Below are positions 22,748-29,633 of a stretch of DNA of 29,633 bases, in pieces. Every line of letters starts with the position of its first letter. Position 1 is the first letter of the stretch. The stretch spans positions 1 to 29,633 of the forward strand of contig JBBQBQ010000007.1 of the NCBI GenBank assembly GCA_038317685.1, in the 5' to 3' direction. The position numbers were made by a program, and so were the translations under genes. The notes under the pieces are model-generated. The model saw only the letters and a list, made by a program, of their open reading frames with translations. It searched no databases and was not told where the DNA came from. The DNA comes from JBBQBQ01 sp038317685. Lineage in GTDB: Bacteria; Desulfobacterota; Desulfuromonadia; Desulfuromonadales; DDH964.

Positions 22748-23595
22748 GGGGGGGACTCCGTAAGCCGCTTGTACCAGACGTTCATGCTCTCCAGCTCGCC
22801 GGCAATCTGGGTGTTGCGGGTCAGGGTGCCGCCGAAGGTGTAACCGCTCTTGGCGAAGGTGATGTTCATGCCGAAGGAATAGGCCCGGGCGATGGTGAAG
22901 GCGGTGATGATCCCCTCCCGGGCGGCGGCCTGCTCCAGCCGGGCCAGCAGGACGTTGGCCAGCCCGTGGCCGCGCTCCTCGGGGAGGGTGGCGAAGTCGG
23001 TCATCTCCGCATTGCCTCCGGGCCGATCGAGTTCCGCCGAGGCGATGGCGACCAGTCGGGTGCCTTTCAGGATGCCCTGATAGCGGATGTGGCCGGCCAT
23101 GGTGGAGCGCAGGTAGGCCGGGTCGTGGATCGGGAAGGGGTAGGTGGCGAAGACGATGCGGTAAACGGCGGCCATCGCCTCGGCGTCGTCCGGGGTCAGC
23201 TGGCGCCAGAGGTAGCCGGCCGGCAGGAGCTGCGCCTCCGGCTCGGCGCGTTTATCGTCGGAGCGCTGCAGGACCTCCGCCACCTGCCGGGGCTTCGGTT
23301 CCCTGCGCCGTTCGGAGGAAAAGTATTTCCCCATGAAGTGGACGTCGAGCTCCCCCCGGTAAAAATCCGGCACCGTCGCTTCGGGGTGATAGCCGCGGCG
23401 GCGGAAGGGCTCCTGACGGTCGCCGGGAACCTTGGCGAAGATTTTCGAATAGCCCTGCTCCACGGCCAGGTCTTCGAGGTAGGGGAGGAGCCCCGGCAGG
23501 TCCTGGCCGGCCAGCTTCATCAGGTAGATGCGGTCGCTGTGCTTGCCGTGCTGAATGGTCGAACTTCCAAAGGTTTCGATGCGATCAGTCATCAT
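22741..23595 (-). CDS. ablB: Beta-lysine N6-acetyltransferase
   Basis: 284 residues. The C-terminal half (about 125-265) is a GNAT acetyltransferase with the acetyl-CoA loop RGHGLA at 208-213 (PEERGHGLANVLLARLEQAA). The N-terminal part (QHGKHSDRIYLMKL, RRRGYHPEATVPDFYRG) is characteristic of AblB proteins. It acetylates beta-lysine to N-epsilon-acetyl-beta-lysine, a compatible solute. It overlaps the end of kamA by 11 bases, with ATG at 23595 or 23592, and GGAG lies 7 bases before 23595. The pairing with kamA makes the assignment strong. Confidence 0.93.
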   Translation of the reverse strand: MMTDRIETFGSSTIQHGKHSDRIYLMKLAGQDLPGLLPYLEDLAVEQGYSKIFAKVPGDRQEPFRRRGYHPEATVPDFYRGELDVHFMGKYFSSERRREPKPRQVAEVLQRSDDKRAEPEAQLLPAGYLWRQLTPDDAEAMAAVYRIVFATYPFPIHDPAYLRSTMAGHIRYQGILKGTRLVAIASAELDRPGGNAEMTDFATLPEERGHGLANVLLARLEQAAAREGIITAFTIARAYSFGMNITFAKSGYTFGGTLTRNTQIAGELESMNVWYKRLTESPPC

Positions 23596-24901
23596 TGCGG
23601 CGCTCCATGCGATGGTTTTTTTCGGGGGTCAGGGAAATGGTCCGGTCGAAGTCGGCGAGCAGCATTTCGATACCGGTGGACTGGCATTCCTCGGCCGCGT
23701 CGAGCTTGAGCTGGAGCCGGCAGCCGTCGCAATTGCGGTCGCAGAAGATCGATTCGTAGCGGTGCGGCTCCTGGTAGGTGGTGAGAACTCCTTCGTAGTT
23801 GCGCAGCACCACCTTGTTGGTCGATTGCGAGATCAGGTAGTTGGGGCTGAGCGGAATCTTCCCGCCGCCCCCCGGAGCATCGATTACGTAGGTCGGTACG
23901 GCGAAGCCGCTGGTGTGGCCCCGCAGGCTCTCCATGATTTCGATCCCCTTGCCGACCGGGGTCCGGAAGTGGGAGAGCCCCTCGGCCAGGTCGCACTGGT
24001 AAAGGTAGTAAGGGCGCACCCGGTTCTCCACCAGCTTGTGGACCAGCGATTTCATGATGCGCGGGCAGTCATTGACGCCGGCGAGGAGGACCGACTGGTT
24101 GCCGAGAGGGATCCCCGCGTCGGCCAGGCGGCGTAGCGCTTCCCGCGATGAGGTGGTGATCTCGCGGGGATGGTTGAAGTGGGTGTTGAGCCACAGGGGT
24201 TGGTGGGTTTTGAGCATCGCCACCAACTCCGGAGTGATGCGGTAGGGGAGGACGACCGGCATCCGCGTGCCGATGCGAATCACCTGGACGTGAGGGATCT
24301 TCTGCAATTCGGTGAGCAGCCAGTCGAGGTGGGCATCCGGGAGCATCAGCGGGTCGCCGCCGGAGAGGAGGACGTCGCGGACCACCGGGGTGTTGCGGAT
24401 GTAATCGATGCCGGCCAACAGTTCGGCCCGGCCGGGGATCGATTCGACGTCGCCGACTTTGCGTTTGCGGGTGCAGTGCCGGCAGTACATGGAACAGACG
24501 TTGCTGACCTGCAGCAGGACCCGGTCGGGATAGCGGTGGGTGACCCCCGGCACCGGGCTGTCTTTTTCCTCGGCCAGTGGATCGGCCAGGTCATGCGCTT
24601 CGACCTCCAGTTCGCGCGGGGACGGGAAGGCCTGCCGGAAGACCGGATCGTTGTGGATGTCATTGACATCGACCAGCGACAGGTAATAAGGGGTGATCGA
24701 CAGGGGGAAACGCTTCAGGGTGAGCCGGAGCTTTCGTTTCTCCGTCTCGGGGAACCTGATGCCGAGGATCTCCTCGACGGTTTCGATCTCCCGGATGGCG
24801 TGCTTGAGCTGCCAGCGCCAGCCCTTCCAGTGGGTGAGGGTGACGGCGGGGGAATCGATGGCTTCGGCCAGCTGCTGCTGGTTCTGCGAGTAGATGGGCA
24901 T
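23585..24901 (-). CDS. kamA: Lysine 2,3-aminomutase
   Basis: 438 residues from ATG 24901, which has CAGGAG upstream; a 20-residue extension to 24961 is not favoured. It is a radical SAM, PLP-dependent enzyme converting L-lysine to L-beta-lysine. Cluster cysteines are Cys136, Cys140 and Cys143 (CSMYCRHCTRKR), the SAM loop is SGGDPL (180-185), and the PLP lysine is probably Lys363 in LISQSTNKVVLRNYEG. VNDCP (277-280) and VIDAPGGGGK hold the conserved substrate Asp residues. The C-terminal Cys387, Cys391 and Cys394 (CDRNCDGC) match the structural zinc site. First gene of kamA-ablB-marC; its long leader region is described separately. Confidence 0.96.
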   Translation of the reverse strand: MPIYSQNQQQLAEAIDSPAVTLTHWKGWRWQLKHAIREIETVEEILGIRFPETEKRKLRLTLKRFPLSITPYYLSLVDVNDIHNDPVFRQAFPSPRELEVEAHDLADPLAEEKDSPVPGVTHRYPDRVLLQVSNVCSMYCRHCTRKRKVGDVESIPGRAELLAGIDYIRNTPVVRDVLLSGGDPLMLPDAHLDWLLTELQKIPHVQVIRIGTRMPVVLPYRITPELVAMLKTHQPLWLNTHFNHPREITTSSREALRRLADAGIPLGNQSVLLAGVNDCPRIMKSLVHKLVENRVRPYYLYQCDLAEGLSHFRTPVGKGIEIMESLRGHTSGFAVPTYVIDAPGGGGKIPLSPNYLISQSTNKVVLRNYEGVLTTYQEPHRYESIFCDRNCDGCRLQLKLDAAEECQSTGIEMLLADFDRTISLTPEKNHRMERRNDD

Positions 24902-25054
24902 ATCAGGCTCCTGAAGCTGGCGGCGGGAATGGGGGCGCCCTTCCCGGGCGGATGCCGGCAACAGACGTCCACCGGACTCGCCGCTGGGGGTAGGGGACCT
25001 CGGGGGAAAATAAGGACAGGCCGTCGGATGGAAGGCATCCGTGGAACGCTAGAG

Positions 25055-25213
25055 GGGTGTTGCACGCGACGGCGTGCCCGATGGGATACATCGATTGTGA
25101 AGAGGCTGGACAACCCGCGACCGTAATGGCGGGGGATTCCCGACACCCGGTGCTGCCCGGGGAGATCGAGGCGTCAATGGAACCGTGCCGGGCGGCACGA
25201 AAAGAACGCCTCG
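25055..25213. ncRNA. Candidate structured RNA between kamA and the DUF169 gene
   Basis: A closing helix GGGTGT/ACACCC (25055-25060 with 25143-25148) encloses successive hairpins: GCACGC/GCGTGC (25062-67, 25072-77), CGATG/CATCG (25079-83, 25089-93), TTGT/ACAA (25095-98, 25110-13) and CCCGC/GCGGG (25114-18, 25129-33). Next comes a perfect 8-bp stem CGAGGCGT/ACGCCTCG (25167-74, 25206-13) containing an inner CGTGCC/GGCACG hairpin (25184-89, 25194-99). Strand cannot be decided from pairing. It could be a leader of kamA (reverse), a trans RNA or a fragment of a larger ribozyme. I do not recognise a known riboswitch in it. Confidence 0.45.
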
Positions 25214-25360
25214 GATGCGGATTAAGGTCGGAACGCCCTGGCGGGCGCCGCCGTTAATGGGCGACCATACCCCATCGGGTCCGATTGGTCAAGGCGCGGC
25301 GGGTTTTTTGGCCGCCGCAGCCGGGCTCGCGGGGTTGCCCCCTTCCGGCCCGGCAACTTT

Positions 25361-25371
25361 CTGCTAAGCTT
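25361..25371 (+). promoter_or_regulatory. CTGCTAAGCTT element, possible -10 of the DUF169 gene
   Basis: Identical to the element at 20931 and 69 bases before ATG 25440. A GGGAC/GTCCC hairpin (25386-25390, 25399-25403) falls in the presumed leader. No clear -35. Confidence 0.35.
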
Positions 25372-25439
25372 AGGCGAAAGCCGGAGGGACGGGCTCCTGT
25401 CCCGGACTTGGCCGGTCATTCCCTCAAGGAGGTCCACCC

Positions 25440-26192
25440 ATGGAAGCTTTTCTGGCTACCGTCAAGGAGACGGTCAATCCGGCCGGCCAGCCGGTCGGTG
25501 TCAATCTGGTGCGGGAAGCGGCGCAGGTCGCGGGGAGCAAGATCCGCTTGCGCGGCCAGCGCTTGACGATCTGCCAGCAGATCGCCTATAGCCGTCTCTA
25601 TGGCTGGTCGACCTGGGTCGACAAGGAGACCAGCCACTGTGTCCTCGGCGCCGCTTGCGCCGGTCTGATCGAGACCCCGCAGCGGGTTCTCGACGGCGCC
25701 GTCAACGTCGGTGTCTATCAGCAGGACCGGCCGGCCGCGGCGGCCATGCAGCAGGCGATGCCGAGGGTTCCGGGCGGGGTCGTCGGGGTGCTGACCTATC
25801 CCCTGGCACGGCCGGTGGCGGGGCTGACCCCGGAGCTGGTCGTGATCTATTGCAATACCGCTCAGGCGATGCGCTTCGTCCAGGCCTTCCTTTACCGGGA
25901 GGGGGGTGAGTTCGTCATGCGCAGTTCCGGCGATGCGGGAGTCTGCGCCCGCGGCGTCGCCCAGGTGGCGGTGAGCGGCGAGCCGACCATCGAAATCCCC
26001 TGCATGGGCGATCGGCGTTTCGCTATGACCCAGGACCACGAACTGATCGTCGGTATCCCGGCCGGCTGGCTGGCGCGGACCGCCGAGGGGCTGGCCGCCA
26101 CCCATAAAGCCGGGATCCGCTATCCGGTGCCCTTCCAGATCCCCGCGGGGTGCGACCTCCCTCCCGACTACATCACCGACAGGGAGGACTAG
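25440..26192 (+). CDS. DUF169 family protein
   Basis: 250 residues with a consensus ribosome site (AAGGAGGT) before ATG 25440. Family features in order are VGVNLVREA, IRLRGQRLTICQQIAYSRLYGWS, CVLGAACAGLI, a proline-rich MPRVPGGVVGVLTYPL, ELVVIYCNTAQAMRFVQAF, then SSGDAGVC and IPCMGDRRFAMTQDHELIVGIP. The Cys residues in TICQQ, HCVLGAAC, VCARG and IPCMGD are conserved-looking and could bind metal or a corrinoid. Such roles are only suspected for this family, which is common in anaerobes. The tautomerase-family gene begins 5 bases after its TAG stop, and its ribosome site lies inside this gene's last codons, so they form an operon. Confidence 0.85.
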   Translation: MEAFLATVKETVNPAGQPVGVNLVREAAQVAGSKIRLRGQRLTICQQIAYSRLYGWSTWVDKETSHCVLGAACAGLIETPQRVLDGAVNVGVYQQDRPAAAAMQQAMPRVPGGVVGVLTYPLARPVAGLTPELVVIYCNTAQAMRFVQAFLYREGGEFVMRSSGDAGVCARGVAQVAVSGEPTIEIPCMGDRRFAMTQDHELIVGIPAGWLARTAEGLAATHKAGIRYPVPFQIPAGCDLPPDYITDRED

Positions 26193-26196
26193 CGCC

Positions 26197-26592
26197 ATGC
26201 CCCATCTCCAGTTCGAGGTGAACTTTCCCGTCGCCGAGACCGACAAGTTTGCCTTCACGGCCCGCATCAAGGGACACTTCGCCCGGATTATGGACACCGG
26301 CACTGACCATATCGCCGTCACCCTGCGCTGTCTGGGGCTGCGCGATCTCTCCTTCGGCCGCGCCACCGATCCGGCTGACGGCCTCGCCTTCGTCAACGCC
26401 GATATCCGCTCCGGGCGCAGCAGCGAGCAGAAGCGGGCCCTGTCGCTGGCTTTCATCCAGGAGCTCCAGGAATCGTTCCGGCTGCCGCCGCAGAATATTT
26501 ACGTCATCCTCACCGAACATCCCGGCGAGCATTTTCAGTTTCATGATCGGGTGTTGGAGGGGTGGGCGGCCGGCGAAGACCCTCTCGCTTGA
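26197..26592 (+). CDS. Tautomerase/MIF-superfamily protein
   Basis: 131 residues. GGGAGGA precedes ATG 26197. After Met removal the N-terminus is Pro (MPHLQFEVN), the catalytic base of the tautomerase superfamily, and the C-terminal PPQNIYVILTEHPGEHFQFHDRV matches a beta-strand/loop pattern of MIF-like members. The length suits a two-repeat subunit that forms a trimer. It could be a keto-enol tautomerase or a dehalogenase-like enzyme; the substrate is not known. Its pairing with DUF169 suggests a shared small pathway. Confidence 0.75.
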   Translation: MPHLQFEVNFPVAETDKFAFTARIKGHFARIMDTGTDHIAVTLRCLGLRDLSFGRATDPADGLAFVNADIRSGRSSEQKRALSLAFIQELQESFRLPPQNIYVILTEHPGEHFQFHDRVLEGWAAGEDPLA

Positions 26593-26783
26593 TCCGGCGG
26601 CCGATGAAAAACGTCCATCTGGGGCGTTGCCTTCAGCCTGCGTCAACGACATACCTTCCGGTACGCCTTATTTCGCAGGATTTCAGGCGCCTGGCATCTG
26701 GGCTTTTTTGATCGGCCTTGGTGAACTATCTGCTGACCAATTGATTTTGAATCCGCTCACCCTTCCCCTGCGGAGGAACGCTT
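26593..26783 (+). other. Intergenic region with an imperfect hairpin and weak terminator
   Basis: CCTGCG (26638-26643) and CGCAGG (26674-26679) can pair around a small TACC-TTCC-GGTA hairpin, and GCCT/AGGC flank the outside imperfectly. Downstream, GCC and GGGC precede TTTTTT (26703-26708), a possible weak terminator of the DUF169-tautomerase operon. It resembles an interspersed repeat unit, but no second copy occurs in this window. Confidence 0.35.
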
Positions 26784-28256
26784 GTGACCGATACTTGGAA
26801 ATGTGACGTTTGCGGCTATGTCCACTCCGGCGCTGAACCGCCGCGTTCCTGTCCGGTCTGCGGCGCCGACCGGGATTGCTTCGGGCCGCTGGTCATCGTC
26901 GCCGCCCGGCCGCCGGACCTTCACGCCTCCGTCTGGCGCTGTACCATCTGCGATCATCTCAACCCGGGGAGCGAGCCCCCCGAAAACTGCCCGGTCTGCG
27001 GCGCCCCGGCCCACCTCTTTGAGCCGAGCGGGACGGCGACGCCGGCGACCTTTGCCAGTGACGTGAAGCGACTGGTGATCGTCGGCGCCGGGGTGGCCGG
27101 GGTGACCGCAGCCGAGGAGGCCCGCAAGGCCGCTCCGGACGTCGCCATCGTCCTGGTCTCGCGGGAGAGGAGCCTCCCCTACTACCGGCTCAACCTGACC
27201 CGCTACCTGGCCGGAGAAGTGTCAGCCGATGAATTGATCATGCAGCCGGAAGGCTGGTACCGCGAGCGGCGCATCGACTGGCAGGCGGGCGAGGTGATGA
27301 GCATCGACCGCGAGGCCCGACGGGTCGGGCTGCGCGACGGGACTTGGCTTTTGTACGACCGCCTGATCCTCGCCGGAGGGTCCCACCCCTTCGTACCCCC
27401 CATCGCCGGCGTCACTCGCGACGGGGTCGGGGTGCTGCGCACTCTCGACGACGCCTGTGCCATCGAGGGACGGCTCGCCCCGGGGCGGCGCTGCGTCTGC
27501 CTCGGCGGGGGGCTCCTCGGCCTCGAAACGGCCGGCGCGCTCCAGAAGCGAGGGGGACAGGTGACGGTCCTGGAAGGGCAGCCCTGGCTGCTACCCCGGC
27601 AGCTGCCGCGGCAAGGAGGGGAACTGTTGCAGGAGCTCATCGAGGGGCGGGGGATCGGGGTCCGCTGCGGGGTGGAGATTCGCGAACTCTCCGGCGACGA
27701 ACAGGTGCGGGGGGTGCGGCTGGAGGACGGCAGCGAGCTGCCGGCCGAACTGGTGGTCGTCTCGGCGGGGGTGCGACCGAACAGCTACCTGGCTCGCCAG
27801 GCCGGTCTCAAGGTCGACACCGGAATCCTGGTCGACGACCGGATGACGACCTCCGATCCGGCGATCCTCGCCGCCGGGGACATCGCCGAGCACCGCGGCC
27901 TCCTCTACGGCATCTGGCCCGCCAGCTACGCCCAGGGGATGATCGCCGGTCTCAATGCGGTCGGCGGGACCGCCGATTTTTCCGGTCTGCCGCCGACCAC
28001 GCGGCTCAAGGTCCTTGATGTCGATCTCTTCAGTATCGGCGCCCTGGCCCTCCCTGACGCCAGTTACCGGCTGGTGGAGGAGCGGGACGGCGGCACCTAT
28101 CGGGGTCTGGTCATTCGCGACGGACGGATCGTCGGAGCCGCCTTGCTCGGCGATTCGAGCCTCGCCGCACCGCTGACGGAGGCGGTGCGGGAGGCCACCC
28201 CCCTGGCCGAGCTCCCGGAACTAGTCGCGGCTTTCCCCCGGCTTGGGGCGGGGTGA
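26784..28256 (+). CDS. FAD/NAD(P)-dependent reductase fused to two rubredoxin-like domains
   Basis: 490 residues from GTG 26784, with GGAGGA upstream. Two knuckles lie at the N-terminus: Cys7, Cys10, Cys23, Cys26 (CDVCGYVHSGAEPPRSCPVC) and Cys53, Cys56, Cys69, Cys72 (CTICDHLNPGSEPPENCPVC), both CxxC-x12-CxxC as in rubrerythrin-type iron sites. The rest is a pyridine nucleotide-disulfide reductase-like protein: FAD loop VGAGVAG (100-106), NAD loop GGGLLGLE (241-248), FAD-binding ILAAGDIAE (~370) and a C-terminal dimer-type domain. It resembles NADH:rubredoxin or nitrite-reductase-type oxidoreductases, probably passing electrons from NAD(P)H through FAD to the bound irons in oxidative-stress defence. 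Confidence 0.9.
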   Translation: MTDTWKCDVCGYVHSGAEPPRSCPVCGADRDCFGPLVIVAARPPDLHASVWRCTICDHLNPGSEPPENCPVCGAPAHLFEPSGTATPATFASDVKRLVIVGAGVAGVTAAEEARKAAPDVAIVLVSRERSLPYYRLNLTRYLAGEVSADELIMQPEGWYRERRIDWQAGEVMSIDREARRVGLRDGTWLLYDRLILAGGSHPFVPPIAGVTRDGVGVLRTLDDACAIEGRLAPGRRCVCLGGGLLGLETAGALQKRGGQVTVLEGQPWLLPRQLPRQGGELLQELIEGRGIGVRCGVEIRELSGDEQVRGVRLEDGSELPAELVVVSAGVRPNSYLARQAGLKVDTGILVDDRMTTSDPAILAAGDIAEHRGLLYGIWPASYAQGMIAGLNAVGGTADFSGLPPTTRLKVLDVDLFSIGALALPDASYRLVEERDGGTYRGLVIRDGRIVGAALLGDSSLAAPLTEAVREATPLAELPELVAAFPRLGAG

Positions 28257-28282
28257 AGAGATCTTTGCTGCGACTTGAAAAG

Positions 28283-28312
28283 AGAAGGGCGACCTGCGGG
28301 TCGCCCTTCTTT
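28283..28312. terminator. Intrinsic terminator between convergent genes
   Basis: A 12-bp stem AGAAGGGCGACC (28283-28294) with GGTCGCCCTTCT (28299-28310) and loop TGCG. The U-run is short in both directions (TT forward, CTTTT reverse) but the stem is perfect and sits just after the reductase gene and the end of srkA. Confidence 0.75.
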
Positions 28313-28329
28313 GTGGCTTGATCTTTCGC

Positions 28330-29313
28330 TCAGGGCATCTCCAGCGGCGGTTCGTTGAGAGCCGCCAACTGCTCACGGATTTCCAGGATGTGCTGGTCCC
28401 AGTAGCGGGGGGTGTTGAACCAGGGGAAGTTGGCCGGGAAAGCGGGGTCGTGCCAGCGCTTGGCGAGCCAGGCGCAGTAGTGGAGCAGGCGCAGGGAGCG
28501 CAGCGCTTCGATCAGGCGCAGCTCGCGGGAGTGGAAGTCGAAGAACTCCCCGTATCCCTCCAGAATCCGGTCGAGCTGGGCGCACTGCCGCTGGCGGTCG
28601 CCGGAGAGCATCAGCCACAGGTCCTGGACCGCCGGCGCCAGGCGGGCGTCGTCGAGATCGACCAGATGGGGGGCTTCGTTGCGCCACAGGATGTTGCCGG
28701 CGTGGCAGTCACCGTGGACGCGAACAAAGTCCGGCGCGACCGCTGCAAAGATTCCTTCGATCCCTGTCACCAGGTCCTTGGTCAACGCCTGGTAATTGGA
28801 CCGGTATTCGGGAGGGATGAACTCCTCGCCGACCCGCGTCACGCTCTCCCAGCCGAAGGTTTGCGGGTCGAGGCGCGGCCGGTGGGCAAAGGGGCGGGTG
28901 GCGCCGATGGCGTGGAGGCGGCCGAGGAGCCGACCCATAATCAGGAGGTGGTCGCCGTGATCGAACTCCGGGGCATGCCCTCCCTGACGGGGATAGAGCG
29001 CGAACCGGAAGCCATGGAAAAGATGAAGGGTCTCCCCGGCGGCGTTGCCAAGCGGCGCCACCACCGGCAGCTCATGCTCGGCCAGCTCCAGGCAGAAGCT
29101 GTGCTCCTCAAGGAGCTGCGCCTCGCTCCAGCGCCCCGGGCGGTAGAACTTGGCGATGAGCGGCGCCCCATCCTCCACCCCCACCTGATAGACGCGGTTC
29201 TCGTAGCTGTTGAGCGCCAGGGTGCGGCAGTCGCAGCGATACCCCTGGCTTTCGACGGCGTCCATGATGAAGCCGGGGGTGAGGCGCGCAAAAGGATGAA
29301 GAGTATCGCTCAT
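28330..29313 (-). CDS. srkA: Stress response protein kinase SrkA (YihE)
   Basis: 327 residues from ATG 29313; an extension from a TTG at 29349 is rejected. E. coli SrkA is 328 residues and aligns throughout: LNSYENRVYQV, FYRPGRWSEAQLLEEH, LGRLHAIG, HGDCHAGNILW, VDLDDARLAPAVQDLWLML, WLAKRWHDPAFPANFPW. ATP-site Lys55, catalytic Asp202 in HGD, Asn207 and metal Asp219 in VDLDD are all present, so it should be active as a Ser/Thr kinase. In E. coli it counters cell death after oxidative and other stress. It is convergent with the rubredoxin-type reductase, itself probably stress-linked. Confidence 0.95.
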   Translation of the reverse strand: MSDTLHPFARLTPGFIMDAVESQGYRCDCRTLALNSYENRVYQVGVEDGAPLIAKFYRPGRWSEAQLLEEHSFCLELAEHELPVVAPLGNAAGETLHLFHGFRFALYPRQGGHAPEFDHGDHLLIMGRLLGRLHAIGATRPFAHRPRLDPQTFGWESVTRVGEEFIPPEYRSNYQALTKDLVTGIEGIFAAVAPDFVRVHGDCHAGNILWRNEAPHLVDLDDARLAPAVQDLWLMLSGDRQRQCAQLDRILEGYGEFFDFHSRELRLIEALRSLRLLHYCAWLAKRWHDPAFPANFPWFNTPRYWDQHILEIREQLAALNEPPLEMP

Positions 29314-29412
29314 GAGGCCAGCATACCACCGAACCGGCGCGTCCTTCAAACCGATAAACTATGGAGAGCGATTTCCCTGTGCCGCCGGTTGATGGCCCCG
29401 CGCAGATTTGCG

Positions 29413-29441
29413 TTGACAGCCGGGGTCTGACTCGGTTCAAT
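29413..29441 (+). promoter_or_regulatory. Sigma-70-like promoter for the gene at the window end
   Basis: A perfect TTGACA -35 (29413-29418) is followed after 17 bases by TTCAAT (29436-29441). It lies 36 bases before the next start codon and just before a strong ribosome site. Confidence 0.6.
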
Positions 29442-29476
29442 GCCAGGAGCCCAAACAGAGAGGAAAGGCCGCACCG

Positions 29477-29633
29477 ATGGGGATGGGGAGTGCATTACCA
29501 CCAGCTTCAATCTGTTCCGTCGCACCGACAACCGTTGGGCGGCGGTTTTTTATCCGCATTCTCCTGGTCCTTCTCCTCCTGTTGTCCCTGGGGGCTGCGG
29601 GAGGGGTCGCCCGGGCCGCAGAAGTCGTCCCGG
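29477..29633 (+). CDS. N-terminus of an exported protein, cut off by the window end
   Basis: ATG 29477 follows GAGAGGAAAGG at 29459-29469. The 52 visible residues include a basic RRFF, a hydrophobic core (ILLVLLLLLSLGAAGG) and a probable signal-peptidase site at ARA-A before EVVP, so the protein is probably secreted or periplasmic, or anchored. The frame remains open at the window edge. Nothing identifies the mature domain. Confidence 0.7.
   Translation, partial: MGMGSALPPASICSVAPTTVGRRFFIRILLVLLLLLSLGAAGGVARAAEVVP

Larger units (their letters stand above)
24902..25439. other. 538-base intergenic region with structured DNA and a promoter-like element
   Basis: No credible gene is seen here. 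It contains a small 6-bp hairpin (CGGATG/CATCCG, 25025-25041), a compact multi-hairpin element (25055-25213, separate entry), a very GC-rich stretch (25227-25255) and a forward promoter-like motif (25361-25371) before the DUF169 gene. Its size is unusual for this densely packed window. Confidence 0.7.

Noticed and set aside
25057..25260. Group II intron (class C-like) fragment
   Set aside because: Some early hairpins recall domain I, but no reverse transcriptase, no domain V hairpin and no typical GTGYG start were found.
24902..25260. Lysine riboswitch controlling kamA
   Set aside because: None of the conserved lysine riboswitch junction sequences can be recognised on either strand.
1..29633. 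CRISPR arrays, insertion sequences, rRNA or complete tRNA genes
   Set aside because: No spaced repeats, transposase motifs, inverted-repeat ends or RNA gene signatures were recognised on either strand.

Overview
The window is GC-rich, tightly packed bacterial DNA carrying about 29 protein genes on both strands. Gene content fits an anaerobic or microaerobic delta-proteobacterial lineage of the Desulfuromonas/Geobacter type: lysine 2,3-aminomutase plus beta-lysine acetyltransferase, multi-PAS and MASE3 hybrid histidine kinases, a rubredoxin-type reductase, a BioD-like phosphotransacetylase-related protein, DUF169, DUF1847 and DUF2288. The taxonomic placement is an inference from gene content only.

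Layout. 1-1860 is a mosaic of three small genes (two SAM methyltransferases and a VOC protein); the third is strikingly AT-rich and looks acquired. 1912-3598 holds an AlaX-type tRNA-editing protein and, convergent to it, two half-size homologous permeases. 3773-8297 reads as one forward block: ABC ATPase, ABC permease, class V aminotransferase, DUF2288 and DUF1847. An orphan PstS-like binding protein (reverse), an SH3/NlpC-P60 lipoprotein (forward), a cold-shock protein (reverse, long leader) and a YaiI-family protein follow. 11751-16766 is a reverse-strand signalling operon: a three-PAS soluble hybrid kinase, a MASE3 membrane hybrid kinase and a truncated PAS protein, each overlapping the next. 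16973-18010 is GMP reductase.

18016-20886 is a small locus in which a GT4 glycosyltransferase and a YdjC/ChbG deacetylase are divergent from a radical SAM/SPASM-like enzyme. Next is a P-loop/DRTGG (COG0857-like) gene interrupted by an in-frame TAG. 22115-24901 (reverse) is kamA-ablB-marC, which would make the osmolyte N-epsilon-acetyl-beta-lysine from lysine. Its 538-base upstream gap contains a conspicuously structured element: a multi-hairpin cloverleaf-like fold followed by a long perfect stem. Forward genes DUF169 and a tautomerase-family protein follow, then an FAD/NAD reductase fused to two rubredoxin-like knuckles, a reverse srkA (YihE) kinase, and the first codons of an exported protein that runs off the window behind a good sigma-70 promoter.

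The most noteworthy items are the structured intergenic RNA candidate near kamA, the amber-interrupted COG0857-like gene, the glycosyltransferase/deacetylase/radical SAM locus, the ABC-aminotransferase-DUF2288-DUF1847 block, the split permease, and the foreign methyltransferase with an attC-like left boundary. None can be proven novel without database searches.
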